DNA from: Treponema sp. | GTDB lineage: Bacteria; Spirochaetota; Spirochaetia; Treponematales; Breznakiellaceae | Reading direction: 5' to 3' | Assembly: GCA_009780545.1 (NCBI GenBank) | Contig: WQZW01000056.1 | Span: 1-7,936 of the forward strand | DNA: 7,936 nucleotides | Shown: in pieces, positions 1 to 7,025 of the stretch | How the letters are laid out: each line of letters begins with the position of its first letter | Numbering within the stretch: position 1 is the stretch's first letter | Program-made: the position numbers and the translations under genes | Notes under the pieces: generated by a model | Told to the model about the DNA's origin: nothing | What the model saw: the letters and a program-made list of their open reading frames with translations, nothing else | Database searches by the model: none

Positions 1-387
1 ACGGCCGCTTCCCGCCGGGCCTTTACCGAGGAACTGTTCTCGCTGAACCGGGGAGCCCTGCCCCGCACCGGCCTTGCCCTTCCGACGACGGTGGAGATCG
101 CCTTTGCCGCCGGCGGTTCGAACCGCCGGGCCGCCGGAACCCTGGAAAAGGCCCTGCGGAACTCAGGCTTTGCCCGGCCGGCAACCCGGGGAAAGCCGGC
201 CCGCTTCCGGCTCGAGCTGACTCTGGCCCCGGAATCGGGCGGCCGCCATGCGGTTTCCGCCGTCCTTGGCGACCGGGAAACCGGGGAGACGGCGTTCTCC
301 GGCCGGTTCGTCCTGCCTTCGCTGACCGGCTCGGACCTGTACGGCCTGGCGGGGAATGTCGCGGGGGCGGTGTTTCGGGGGGATTAG
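1..387 (+). CDS. 3' end of an unrecognised protein gene (5' end outside the window)
   Basis: The frame is open from the first base to TAG at 385-387, giving 128 C-terminal residues. A GTG at 91 could serve as a start, but the open frame and similar codon use upstream of it argue that the gene simply enters from the left. The product is rich in Ala, Arg and Gly. Its middle (GSNRRAAGTLEKALRNSGFA) looks helical and is followed by a predicted beta-strand stretch (RFRLELTLAP, then HAVSAVLGDRETGE), ending in a short helix with LAGNVAGAVF. No motif, membrane segment or catalytic residue is evident in this part. The helix-plus-strands pattern would fit a small alpha/beta envelope domain like those in the two genes downstream, but that is only a guess from context. 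It is separated from the next gene by 268 bp with its own promoter, so it is probably a different transcription unit. I do not recognise the family. Confidence 0.6.
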   Translation, partial: TAASRRAFTEELFSLNRGALPRTGLALPTTVEIAFAAGGSNRRAAGTLEKALRNSGFARPATRGKPARFRLELTLAPESGGRHAVSAVLGDRETGETAFSGRFVLPSLTGSDLYGLAGNVAGAVFRGD

Positions 388-420
388 GAGGTCCGGCGGC
401 CTTCTCCGGCAAACCCGAAT

Positions 421-452
421 CGGCAACGGCGGGAACGCACCCGGCGTTGCCG
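421..452 (+). terminator. GC-rich hairpin after the first gene, terminator-like without a U tract
   Basis: CGGCAACG at 421-428 is exactly complementary to CGTTGCCG at 445-452. Inside the loop, GGG (431-433) can pair with CCC (440-442). It starts 33 bp after the stop of the upstream gene, where a terminator would be expected, but the stem is followed by CCTTGACGGG rather than a T run. It may be a weak or factor-assisted terminator, an mRNA 3'-end stabiliser, or part of the adjoining repeat. Confidence 0.35.
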
Positions 453-456
453 CCTT

Positions 457-515
457 GACGGGAAGCTTACCCCGGGCTTTGCCGTCTGCCGGCCCTTACC
501 TATTTCCGCCGTAGT
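457..515 (-). repeat. Dispersed repeat, copy 1 (inverted relative to the copy at 7118-7177)
   Basis: Read on the minus strand from 515 to 457, this 59-bp stretch matches 7118-7177 on the plus strand at about 49 of 60 aligned positions. Shared blocks are ACTACGGCGGAA, then TAGG, AAGGGCC, CAG, AAAGCCCGGGGTA and GCTTCCC. Both copies lie in intergenic DNA about 6.6 kb apart. In one frame both encode a similar peptide (TTAE, V or I, GKG, later KPGV and FP), and the similarity extends weakly upstream (EE before TTAE), so the repeat may contain a decayed coding fragment. No transposase is adjacent. What the element is remains unknown. Confidence 0.6.
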
Positions 516-619
516 TTTCCATGCTTCTTCCATGTAATCCTCGCTTCGCGCCTCCCTAATTTTAAACATCGGGTTTCGTATCACCTAAAAATGTGCATCG
601 ATCGGCACTTCAGAAGGGA

Positions 620-648
620 TTGACATAGATTACATTTTTTTCTATAAT
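620..648 (+). promoter_or_regulatory. Consensus sigma-70 promoter of the CsgG-like gene pair
   Basis: TTGACA at 620-625 and TATAAT at 643-648 both match the housekeeping consensus in all six positions. They are separated by the optimal 17 bp, which is AT-rich including a T7 run. Transcription would start at about 655-656. This is the strongest promoter in the window. Because the -10 box overlaps the ATG at 647, that codon cannot be translated from this transcript. Confidence 0.88.
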
Positions 649-655
649 GACAAAT

Positions 656-2329
656 ATGTACCGTAACCCTGCCGGCAGGAAGATCGCTTCCGGGTCCTCT
701 CGTTATTTGAGGTGGTTTGGCACTTGTGGAACATCCCTGGACGCGTCAAAAAAAGTCCTGTTTGCCGTCGTCCTGCTTGCCTGCGCCTTTTTCGCGACTG
801 CCCAAGAAAAACCGCGGTTGGCGGTTATGCCTTTTTATGGCGGGGAACCCGGAGAAGGCGACACCGTTGCCACGCTCATTTCCAATGAAGGGGTGCTTTT
901 GAATTCCTTCAGCGTGATTCCCCGTACGGCCGCCGTCGATGCCCTTATTTCCGAACACAACTTCCAGATGTCCGGGCTTACCGATTCCGACAGCATTGCG
1001 GGTATAGGTCATATACTCAACGCCTCCTATGTTCTTTCCGGCAGCCTGCGCCGCCTTGGCAACAGGAACCTCCTTATCGCCACGGTTGTCGACGTTCAAA
1101 GTTTCAAACAGGTGGCGGGATATTATCTCACCTACGTTACCCTTGGGGAAATCAGGGGAGGGTTGCCGGCGATCGCGCAGCAGTTGGCCGACGCCACCAT
1201 TCGGAGCCGAAGCGAGCCGGAGGGGGACAGCCTTGCCATAGTTCCGTTTTCCTATCTTGCGGGGGTGGACCGGCAGGATGCGGAAACGCTGACACAGATA
1301 CTGGCCATAGAATTCCTTAGAACGGGCAGTTACGCAATTCTGCCGCGGACTGCCACCATACAGTCCGCGATAGCGGAACAGGGTTTCCAGAGGCAGGGCG
1401 TTACTTCCGACGAGGGGCTTGTCAGTCTGGGCCGCGCGATAAACGCCGACTACGTTCTTGGAGGGACCGTAAGCCGTCTTGCCGGCGTGAGCGTTTTTGC
1501 CGCCCAGGTGTTGCGGGTGTCCGACGGCAGTCTTTCCGTCGGCACTTCGAGGAATTACGGCGTTATCAGTGACGGGCTTTTCCTTATGGAAGAAATCGCC
1601 ATATTGCTGACCGATCCCGAAAATGCCGAGGAGCGGATCGCCGTCCTCAACCGGAGCCCCGGCAGGGCGGAAAGGGTGCGCTTCCTTGAACAGGAGAGGA
1701 GGAGGGAGGCGAACGCGTTGAGGCAGGCGGAAGCCGACGAGCGGAGACGGCAAAGGGATGAGGCGCGTGCCGAGCGTGCCGATGCCCGCCGCGAAAGGAT
1801 GGAACCGGTTGCCGGCGTTTTTGGGGAAGAGGGAATGAAAAGCCGTAGCGTCCGCAACGATTTGGAATGGCCTTCGGTCTTTTTTGCGTCCGTAACGGGC
1901 GGCTTCCGTGCCGTGGGTTCTTCCATAGTGCCGGTTCTGATACCAAGCGGCGTTTACTGGTCGCCGGTGCCGTACACCTCGCTCGGCTTCGAGGCCAGAA
2001 GCACCAAGATTGACGGCGAGGAATCCCCGCTTAATACCGCGGCCGTCGGACTCGGTATTGTCATTTCCCCGTGGGATAGGATAAAGTTTTCTTCTAACAT
2101 CCTGCTTGAAATGGGCAGCTTGGCCGGGATCGGCATCATTACCGATAAGGTAACCCTGGGTTTCGATATAGGTTTTTCCTTCGATCCGAGAATCGTCGGA
2201 CCCAACTTGGCTTTTCTTAATTTGAAGTACCGTAACCTGAAGATCCGGGATGGCTATGTCAATGCCTTCGGGTTGGGCGTGTCCCTTACGTTTGAGGCCC
2301 TTAGGGATATCTTCGGCGCATTGTTTTAG
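656..2329 (+). CDS. Exported protein with two CsgG/LpoB-like domains, coiled coil and beta-rich C-terminus
   Basis: With the ATG at 656 the product has 557 residues. After a long N-terminal extension comes KK, then a hydrophobic stretch (about 34-47) ending in ATAQ, a plausible signal peptidase I site. LLAC inside it is an alternative, non-ideal lipobox. Domain 1 (about 54-165) begins RLAVMPF and has the IPRTAAVDALI, ASYVLSGSLRRLG and NLLIATVVDV blocks. Domain 2 (about 192-310) repeats the plan with LAIVPF, LPRTATIQSAIAEQ, ADYVLGGTVSRL and AAQVLRV. This is the fold of CsgG, LpoB and TolB N-terminal-like periplasmic domains. Residues about 335-385 are an Arg/Glu/Ala-rich coiled coil. The last 150 residues are strand-rich, possibly a small barrel or sandwich. 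The gene is followed after 74 bp by a full-length paralogue, probably co-transcribed. Assembly of an envelope complex or sensing is possible, but no function is proven. The start is uncertain: 656 would be almost leaderless, and a TTG at 717 in another frame has a Shine-Dalgarno sequence. Confidence 0.85.
   Translation: MYRNPAGRKIASGSSRYLRWFGTCGTSLDASKKVLFAVVLLACAFFATAQEKPRLAVMPFYGGEPGEGDTVATLISNEGVLLNSFSVIPRTAAVDALISEHNFQMSGLTDSDSIAGIGHILNASYVLSGSLRRLGNRNLLIATVVDVQSFKQVAGYYLTYVTLGEIRGGLPAIAQQLADATIRSRSEPEGDSLAIVPFSYLAGVDRQDAETLTQILAIEFLRTGSYAILPRTATIQSAIAEQGFQRQGVTSDEGLVSLGRAINADYVLGGTVSRLAGVSVFAAQVLRVSDGSLSVGTSRNYGVISDGLFLMEEIAILLTDPENAEERIAVLNRSPGRAERVRFLEQERRREANALRQAEADERRRQRDEARAERADARRERMEPVAGVFGEEGMKSRSVRNDLEWPSVFFASVTGGFRAVGSSIVPVLIPSGVYWSPVPYTSLGFEARSTKIDGEESPLNTAAVGLGIVISPWDRIKFSSNILLEMGSLAGIGIITDKVTLGFDIGFSFDPRIVGPNLAFLNLKYRNLKIRDGYVNAFGLGVSLTFEALRDIFGALF
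709..755 (+). other. Out-of-frame Shine-Dalgarno/TTG followed by an A7 slippery tract at the start of the CsgG-like gene
   Basis: GAGGTG (709-714) resembles a ribosome binding site and lies 4 nt (counted from GAGG) before TTG at 717, in the frame one ahead of the main gene. Read from 717 the product begins MALVEHPWTRQKK. At 749-755 the heptamer A AAA AAG is in the exact zero-frame register of a classic -1 slippery site. Slipping back one base there gives RQKK followed by VLFAVVLLACAFF, a normal-looking signal peptide leading into the CsgG-like domains. A change to eight A residues would fuse the frames directly. This is an inference from arrangement only; no strong downstream stem was seen. 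Confidence 0.35.
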
Positions 2330-2391
2330 GGAATGACCGATCAAGCCCCGGAGCGGTTCCCGGGCATCCATGCTTGAATGATGGTGTTACC

Positions 2392-2398
2392 AAGGAGA
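2392..2398 (+). promoter_or_regulatory. Ribosome binding site fixing the start of the second CsgG-like gene
   Basis: AAGGAGA lies 5 nt before ATG at 2404. The same frame is open from a TTG at 2374, but the Shine-Dalgarno sequence would then be inside the gene, and the MKK-led lipoprotein signal begins exactly at 2404. This decides the start. Confidence 0.85.
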
Positions 2399-2403
2399 CC
2401 AAG

Positions 2404-4047
2404 ATGAAGAAAATAACCGTCGTCGCCTTATGTACGGCCTGTTTTTCCCTTGTCGCGGGATGCGCCTCGTTCCCTTTTGGGCGGACCGAACGCAACGAAC
2501 CGACAAAGGCCGTCCGCACCGTTTCCGGCATGATGCCCACGTTGGGAATTCTGCCCTTTTCCGCCGCGGGACAGGACGGCGAAACCGTCGCGACCTTGTT
2601 TTCTCATGAGGAGGCGCTTCGCAATACGTTCAGGGTCGTTCCCCGGACGACGGCGCTTGACGTCATCCTGCAAAATCAAGGAAGCTCCTTCGTCGAGTCG
2701 AACGACATACGGGGAATCCTCAGCCTGCTTAATGCGGAATTCGTTCTCTCCGGCAGCATAAAACGGCTTGGCGACAGAAATCTCCTTATCGCGACCATAA
2801 TCAACGTGGAAACCTTTGAGCTTGTTGCCGGGTACTACCGCACGTATCGGGAGATCGGGGAAGTGCCGAGCTTTCTCCCGCTGATGGCGAAAAACCTGGT
2901 CGAAACCTTTAGCCGGGAAAACCGCCATTCCGAAACGCTGTCGATACTGCCGTTCCGCACCCAGTCCGGAATAAGCCGACGGGACCTGGAAACGCTTGCC
3001 GAGATTATGGCCATCGAACTTCTCGTTACCGGCAAGTATTCCGTTTTGCCCAGGACGGCGGCCATAGAAGCGGCGATTGCCGAACAGAGGATTCAGATGA
3101 GCGGAATCACGGAGACGGGAAGCACGGCAAGGATCGGGGGAGCCGATAATGCCATGTTCGTGCTCGACGGGACCGTCAACCGGTTGGGAGAGGTGAATAT
3201 CATCGCGGCGCAGGTACTTCGCGCGCGCGAAGGGAGCTTGGTCAGCGGAAAAAGGCGGGAGTACGATAACATTGCGGATGCCGTCGAATTGATGGCCGAA
3301 CTTGCCATAGAGCTTGCCGAACCGGACGGCGCGGTGGCGGCGGCCCGGATTGCCGTAAGGCGGCAGCAGAACAGGGAAGCCCGCGCGGCGGAGGAAGAGC
3401 TGTTGCGGAGGCGACAGGCCGAGATCGATGCGGCGACCAGAAGAATTCAGGCGGAGGCAAACGAGAAGGCCAGGATAAGACAGGCCGAGATCGATGCCGA
3501 ACGCAGGAAGGAAGCGAACAGGCAGGCAAACCGCGAAAGGATTGCCAATGCCAAGCGAAACGAGTGGGAAGGTTTTTCCCTCGCATACGTGATGGCCGAG
3601 GACGGGAAGCGTACCGGTTTTTCCGTCGGCCTTATTTTGAGCGGCCTTTATTTTTCCCCGCTTCCGTTCACCAATATCGGCGTCGAAACGTCGGTAACGA
3701 CCGTAGCCGACGGTAATTTCGTGGAGGTGGCCGCCTTGGGCGAAATGTCCAAGATTTCGTTTTTTGGTACCGTCTCGCCTACGGTGGGAACTCTGTTTCC
3801 CCTCAGCGCCGGCGCGAGGCTGTTCGTGAACGCCAAGTTGGGGCTCGACCTCGGGTCCGTCCCCTGGGAGGGAATGTTGCTGCACAATCGGACGAGCGAC
3901 ACGTTCGGCGTGGGGCTTACGCCCGGTTTTAATACCGGCCTGTCTTTCGGTAAAAAGGGAACCTTTACGATGAAATACGGACTTTCCTTTTACAAGGAGG
4001 GGACCTTGGCCCATTACCTTGGCCTGAACTTCGGCGGACTGCGCTAG
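2404..4047 (+). CDS. Lipoprotein with two CsgG/LpoB-like domains, coiled coil and beta-rich C-terminus
   Basis: The product has 547 residues. It starts with a lipoprotein signal peptide: MKKITVVALC, then a hydrophobic core and the lipobox LVAGC, so Cys20 would be lipidated and the protein anchored in a membrane facing the periplasm or surface. Domain 1 (about 46-170) has TLGILPF, VVPRTTALDVIL, AEFVLSGSIKRLG and NLLIATIINVETF. Domain 2 (about 178-300) has LSILPF, VLPRTAAIEAAIAEQ, MFVLDGTVNRLG and IIAAQVLRA. Residues about 310-385 form a highly charged coiled coil containing an internal 22-residue repeat. The C-terminal 160 residues are strand-rich with many Gly and Phe. It matches the preceding gene domain for domain, with long stretches of the same residues (RNLLIAT, VAGYY), so the pair arose by tandem duplication. 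CsgG itself is an outer-membrane secretion pore and LpoB an activator of penicillin-binding proteins. Which role applies here, if either, cannot be told. No curli subunit gene is visible. Confidence 0.9.
   Translation: MKKITVVALCTACFSLVAGCASFPFGRTERNEPTKAVRTVSGMMPTLGILPFSAAGQDGETVATLFSHEEALRNTFRVVPRTTALDVILQNQGSSFVESNDIRGILSLLNAEFVLSGSIKRLGDRNLLIATIINVETFELVAGYYRTYREIGEVPSFLPLMAKNLVETFSRENRHSETLSILPFRTQSGISRRDLETLAEIMAIELLVTGKYSVLPRTAAIEAAIAEQRIQMSGITETGSTARIGGADNAMFVLDGTVNRLGEVNIIAAQVLRAREGSLVSGKRREYDNIADAVELMAELAIELAEPDGAVAAARIAVRRQQNREARAAEEELLRRRQAEIDAATRRIQAEANEKARIRQAEIDAERRKEANRQANRERIANAKRNEWEGFSLAYVMAEDGKRTGFSVGLILSGLYFSPLPFTNIGVETSVTTVADGNFVEVAALGEMSKISFFGTVSPTVGTLFPLSAGARLFVNAKLGLDLGSVPWEGMLLHNRTSDTFGVGLTPGFNTGLSFGKKGTFTMKYGLSFYKEGTLAHYLGLNFGGLR
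3413..3497 (+). repeat. Internal direct repeat in the coiled coil of the lipoprotein gene
   Basis: An identical 19-base sequence (GACAGGCCGAGATCGATGC) occurs at 3413-3431 and 3479-3497, a period of 66 bp or 22 codons. It encodes RQAEIDA at residues 337-343 and 359-365. Twenty-two residues equal two hendecads, a natural coiled-coil period, so in-frame gain or loss of units could change helix length without breaking register. Confidence 0.8.
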
Positions 4048-4080
4048 GGAAGGACTGATTAAATCCCGATGCCGGGAGCC

Positions 4081-4100
4081 GTTCGGACTGAAGCCCGAAC
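4081..4100 (+). terminator. Weak hairpin after the lipoprotein gene
   Basis: GTTCGG (4081-4086) pairs with CCGAAC (4095-4100) across an 8-nt loop and is followed by TTAAAT. It lies 33 bp after the stop of the plus-strand pair and could be its terminator, but the six-pair stem and poor T tail make this a low-confidence call. The much stronger hairpin at 4155-4190 lacks a T tail on this strand. Confidence 0.25.
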
Positions 4101-4150
4101 TTAAATCGGTCCTGCTTACCCGTTTCTACGGAACGAAGTGAAGCAGAAAC

Positions 4151-4190
4151 AAAAGGGAACCGCCGAATTCCTATTTAATCGGCGGTTCCC
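4151..4190 (-). terminator. Strong intrinsic terminator of the tldD-tldE operon
   Basis: GGGAACCGCCGA at 4155-4166 and TCGGCGGTTCCC at 4179-4190 form a perfect 12-bp stem with a 12-nt loop. On the minus strand the stem is followed by TTTTGTTTC, the expected U tract. It begins 49 bp beyond the tldE stop. On the plus strand the stem is followed by AAACGG, so it acts only on leftward transcription. It separates the two convergent transcription units. Confidence 0.85.
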
Positions 4191-4239
4191 AAACGGTTTC
4201 GGGCCCAACCCGTCGCGGCCTTGGACCCGAAGCCTTTCC

Positions 4240-5556
4240 CTACAGACACCCCCCGACCGAAACTCCCCGCACGCACACCGTCTCCGGCCCCAGGAAATGG
4301 TCGTACTGCCGTTCCTCGCGGGACATCCGCAGGCCCTTCCTCGCCTCGGCCATGGTGCCGGAGATCGAGCCGCCGGTTACCGGAACCGTCGCGGTGCCGT
4401 CGAAGAAAAAGCCCAGCCGGATCTCGCTGCCGAAGTCGCCGGTTATCGGGTTCATCTGGAAGTCGGAGAACGAGACCAGCTCGAGGTAGGGTTCCTTCTT
4501 CAGCTCCTCGACCGAGGCCGTTCCCCCCGTGACGTGGATGTTGGCGATTGCTCCGGAAGGGGCGATTCCCAGGTAGCCTGCAAAGCGGGTATTGCCGCAG
4601 ATCTCCAGGAATTTGCCGTCCCGGATCGGCGTCCGGGGCTTCAGGGCCAGGCCGTCCTCGTCGAAGGGGCGGCTCAGGCTGGAGCCGGGCAGTTCCGGTT
4701 CCAGTGTCAGGGTGATCGGGTCGCCGCCTTCCTGCACCGGCCCGCCCGGTTCCAGGGGGGAAAGTTTCTGGTAGATCATCTGCGCGTCGGTACATGTGCG
4801 GAAGTAGCCGAAGAACCTCGCAAGGCATTCCCCGGAAAGCAGGATGTTGACCTTGCCTTCCGCGCGGTTTTTTTCGGCATGGAACTTCTGTTCGGCGACG
4901 GCGAACAGGGCGGCAAGCCGTTCCTTCAGGATTTCGGCCGCCCGGAGCGGATCCTCGACGCTCATGCCGTAGGACTCGAAGATTTCCGTTTCGCCATCCT
5001 GCGGCCCCACATGCACGGCGGTTTCCGCATACAGGGTGCGGGAGGAAAAGGCCGCGTCCACGCCCCGTGAGTTGAGAATCCGCACCCGGCCGTCGGTAAG
5101 GAAGAATTCGCTGTAGCTGATCCTGCCGTTCCCCGACTCAGGTCTTACCGAATGGAACGCATCCTGCAGATCGGCAAGGCAGCGGGCAAGGTCCGGAAGC
5201 CGTTCCTTCCCGGAGCGGTCCCCGGCCTCCGTTTGCGATCCGGCCGGCTCCACCAGCGGGTACCGGGGGTTTTTGACGAAGCCGGCGGCGAAAATGCCTT
5301 CGGCTATGGCCTTCCGCAGTTCCTCCCCGCTCCAGCCGGGCCGAACTTCCATCACGTAGGATCCCCGGTAGCTCTTTCCTTCCTCGTTGAAGTCAACGTA
5401 CAGGGTCAGGGCCAGCGTTACCGTCCGCACTTCCCGTTCCATCTCGTTCCGGCAGCCTATGTTGTAGCTTTCCAGCCGCCGCACCGTGGTCTGCCGAATC
5501 AGCCAGTCGGTTCCCGGAAAAGTCCGCAATGCGGCAAGCAGTCGTTCCAACGTCAT
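4240..5556 (-). CDS. pmbA: TldE/PmbA-family subunit of the TldD-TldE protease
   Basis: The product has 438 residues, close to the roughly 450 of E. coli PmbA (TldE). TldE is the partner of TldD in a heterodimeric cytoplasmic protease that degrades unfolded peptides and, in some bacteria, trims RiPP precursors such as microcin B17. It carries no metal motif of its own, and none is visible here (no HExxxH). Family-like features are the C-terminal block SDFQMNPITGDFGSEIRLGF followed by a Gly-rich PVTGGSISGTMAE, and mid-protein SGECLARFFGYF. The ATG start overlaps the tldD stop in ATGA, with GAGG 5 nt upstream, so translation is probably coupled and the two subunits made in equal amounts. The frame is open for 74 codons further upstream, but those lie within tldD. 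The sequence is divergent from E. coli in its first half, including a poorly conserved segment around residues 100-120. The family is secure; PmbA rather than a second TldD-like paralogue is inferred from the pairing. Confidence 0.87.
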   Translation of the reverse strand: MTLERLLAALRTFPGTDWLIRQTTVRRLESYNIGCRNEMEREVRTVTLALTLYVDFNEEGKSYRGSYVMEVRPGWSGEELRKAIAEGIFAAGFVKNPRYPLVEPAGSQTEAGDRSGKERLPDLARCLADLQDAFHSVRPESGNGRISYSEFFLTDGRVRILNSRGVDAAFSSRTLYAETAVHVGPQDGETEIFESYGMSVEDPLRAAEILKERLAALFAVAEQKFHAEKNRAEGKVNILLSGECLARFFGYFRTCTDAQMIYQKLSPLEPGGPVQEGGDPITLTLEPELPGSSLSRPFDEDGLALKPRTPIRDGKFLEICGNTRFAGYLGIAPSGAIANIHVTGGTASVEELKKEPYLELVSFSDFQMNPITGDFGSEIRLGFFFDGTATVPVTGGSISGTMAEARKGLRMSREERQYDHFLGPETVCVRGVSVGGCL

Positions 5557-6977
5557 CCCAACCTCGCTTTCGTCTTGATGTAGGGGCCGCCGCTGGATAC
5601 CTTGACGTATTCCTTGTAGCCCTTCCCGCAGGCGCCGGAGCCGGAAAGCTCCATCCCGTCCGATATCATCGTGATGTTCTTCAGCAGTTCCGGAACGTAG
5701 CCGGTCATCACCACCGGGGCCACCAGCCGGCCTGAAAGCCTGCCGTCCATGATCTCCCTGGCGTACAGGAACATGCACTGTATGCCCCAGTCCTTGGGAT
5801 CTTCCATCCCGCTGGTGGCGTTCTCGATGAGGTAGCCGCGCCGTATCGAGGCGATCATCGCTTCCAGGGTGTCGGTGCCCGGCTCGAAGAAGGTGTTGGT
5901 CATGCGGGTGTAGGCTTTGTGGGCGAAGCTCTGCCGTTTGCCGTTGCCGGAAGGGGCCACGCCGAGCCGGGCGGCCGAAACCGCGTCGGCGATGCCGGAA
6001 CGGAGGATGCCCTTCTCGATGATCAGCGTGTCGCCGGCCGGATTGCCCTCGTCGTCGAAGCGGAAGGAGGAAACCTGCCGGGCGGAAGCGGCCCCGTCCC
6101 GCATGTTCACCAGCGGGGAGGCGACTTCCCGGCCCATGTACTGCCGTGCCTTGGCCCGGTTCTTAAGGAACATGTCCATCTCGACCCCGTGCCCGAAGGC
6201 TTCGTGGACGATCATCCCGGTGGCATCCGGCGAACAGACCACCTCGTACTCGCCCGGCACGATGGGGGCGGAGTCCAGAAGGGCGATCGCCGTCTCGACC
6301 AGTTCCCGGTAGCCCCGCTTCATTTGGGAAAGCAGTTCCAGCCCCAGCATCCCGGAATGGCTTTTCGATGCCTGCCGCGCGGTCCCGTCCCGGCGGGCGG
6401 TTGCCGCCACATGGCCCGAACACCAGAAGTAGTTCTGGCCAAGGTCCCGGTTTTCGGAGACGAAAACCTTGGAAACCTTGGCGTAGCTCAGCAGGATCCG
6501 GACCTGGGCCACCAAAGGCGAAACCTCCAGCATCCGGTCCTTCAGGTCGGCAAGTTCGGCGACGATCGCGTCCGGCCCCAGCTCTTCGGGCGTCGTCCCG
6601 ATCCGGTCGCTGAAGTCCAGAGTCGCCTTTTCGTCGGAAGGCTTCGGGTGATCGATTCCGTCCCGCTTGCCGCTCCGTTCGAAAAGGTCGGCCACCTGCC
6701 GGACGAGCCCCTCGACTCCGGCCGTCCCTTCCGGCCATTCCCCGAAGGCATATTCCGCATACCGCCCGGCGTCCCAGACCCGGACCACGAAGCCCCGCTC
6801 GCCCCAGGTGCTGTCCCCGATCCCGGTGGCAAACTTGGAAACCTCGTAGGTCTTGCCCTCCACGTCGGTCCCCAGCACCGAGGCGTAGGCAAAATCCCGC
6901 CCGAGCCTTTCCACCAGCCGCTTCAGCTCGTCCCGTTTCCCCGCCAAAAAGCCCGATTCGGGCACCGCGTTCGCCAC
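5553..6977 (-). CDS. tldD: TldD metalloprotease subunit
   Basis: With the GTG start at 6977 the protein has 474 residues, against about 481 in E. coli TldD. The metalloprotease signature HEAFGH is at residues 258-263 (His258, Glu259, His263). The third zinc ligand expected in this family is Cys450 in the C-terminal SGSGACGKG motif. Other family blocks are RMTNTFFEPG (358-367) and the C-terminal VSSGGPYIKTKA. All catalytic residues are therefore present and an active enzyme is expected. TldD works with TldE to cleave unfolded peptide chains that thread into the dimer, in the cytoplasm. The start is set by AAGGAGG 5 nt before GTG; an ATG at 7007 lies ahead of this site and has none. The next gene follows with a 4-bp overlap. 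No peptide precursor or modification gene is nearby, so a general quality-control role is as likely as RiPP maturation. Confidence 0.95.
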   Translation of the reverse strand: MANAVPESGFLAGKRDELKRLVERLGRDFAYASVLGTDVEGKTYEVSKFATGIGDSTWGERGFVVRVWDAGRYAEYAFGEWPEGTAGVEGLVRQVADLFERSGKRDGIDHPKPSDEKATLDFSDRIGTTPEELGPDAIVAELADLKDRMLEVSPLVAQVRILLSYAKVSKVFVSENRDLGQNYFWCSGHVAATARRDGTARQASKSHSGMLGLELLSQMKRGYRELVETAIALLDSAPIVPGEYEVVCSPDATGMIVHEAFGHGVEMDMFLKNRAKARQYMGREVASPLVNMRDGAASARQVSSFRFDDEGNPAGDTLIIEKGILRSGIADAVSAARLGVAPSGNGKRQSFAHKAYTRMTNTFFEPGTDTLEAMIASIRRGYLIENATSGMEDPKDWGIQCMFLYAREIMDGRLSGRLVAPVVMTGYVPELLKNITMISDGMELSGSGACGKGYKEYVKVSSGGPYIKTKARLG

Positions 6978-6982
6978 GTTTT

Positions 6983-6989
6983 CCTCCTT
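6983..6989 (-). promoter_or_regulatory. Strong ribosome binding site fixing the GTG start of tldD
   Basis: On the minus strand AAGGAGG lies 5 nt before GTG at 6977. It is a near-perfect Shine-Dalgarno match and the best in the window, and it places the start ten codons inside the longer open frame. Confidence 0.88.
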
Positions 6990-7025
6990 AAAGTAAGAGA
7001 GCGTCAATAAAAAAGCGTGCCCCTC

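Noticed and set aside
384..584. Minus-strand 66-codon frame in the gap before the CsgG-like genes
   Set aside because: Its plausible part coincides with the dispersed repeat and the rest is Arg-rich and unlike a protein. No Shine-Dalgarno sequence or promoter was found.
593..608. GTGC/GCAC dyad around ATCGATCG, 11 bp upstream of the -35 box, as an operator
   Set aside because: Only four pairs match and the inner bases are not symmetric about the same centre; too weak to call.
746..2371. Long minus-strand open frame (541 codons) opposite the first CsgG-like gene
   Set aside because: It is antisense to a gene with clear domains, has no recognisable domain or good start, and is explained by GC-rich codon use.
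2428..4014. Long minus-strand open frame (528 codons) opposite the lipoprotein gene
   Set aside because: Same reason: a shadow of a real gene, with no motif or ribosome binding site.
4155..4190. Bidirectional terminator for both convergent operons
   Set aside because: The plus strand has AAACGG, not a T tract, after the stem; only leftward termination is supported.
5919..7010. 363-codon plus-strand frame opposite tldD
   Set aside because: Low-complexity Pro/Gly/Arg-rich shadow of a gene with intact catalytic motifs.
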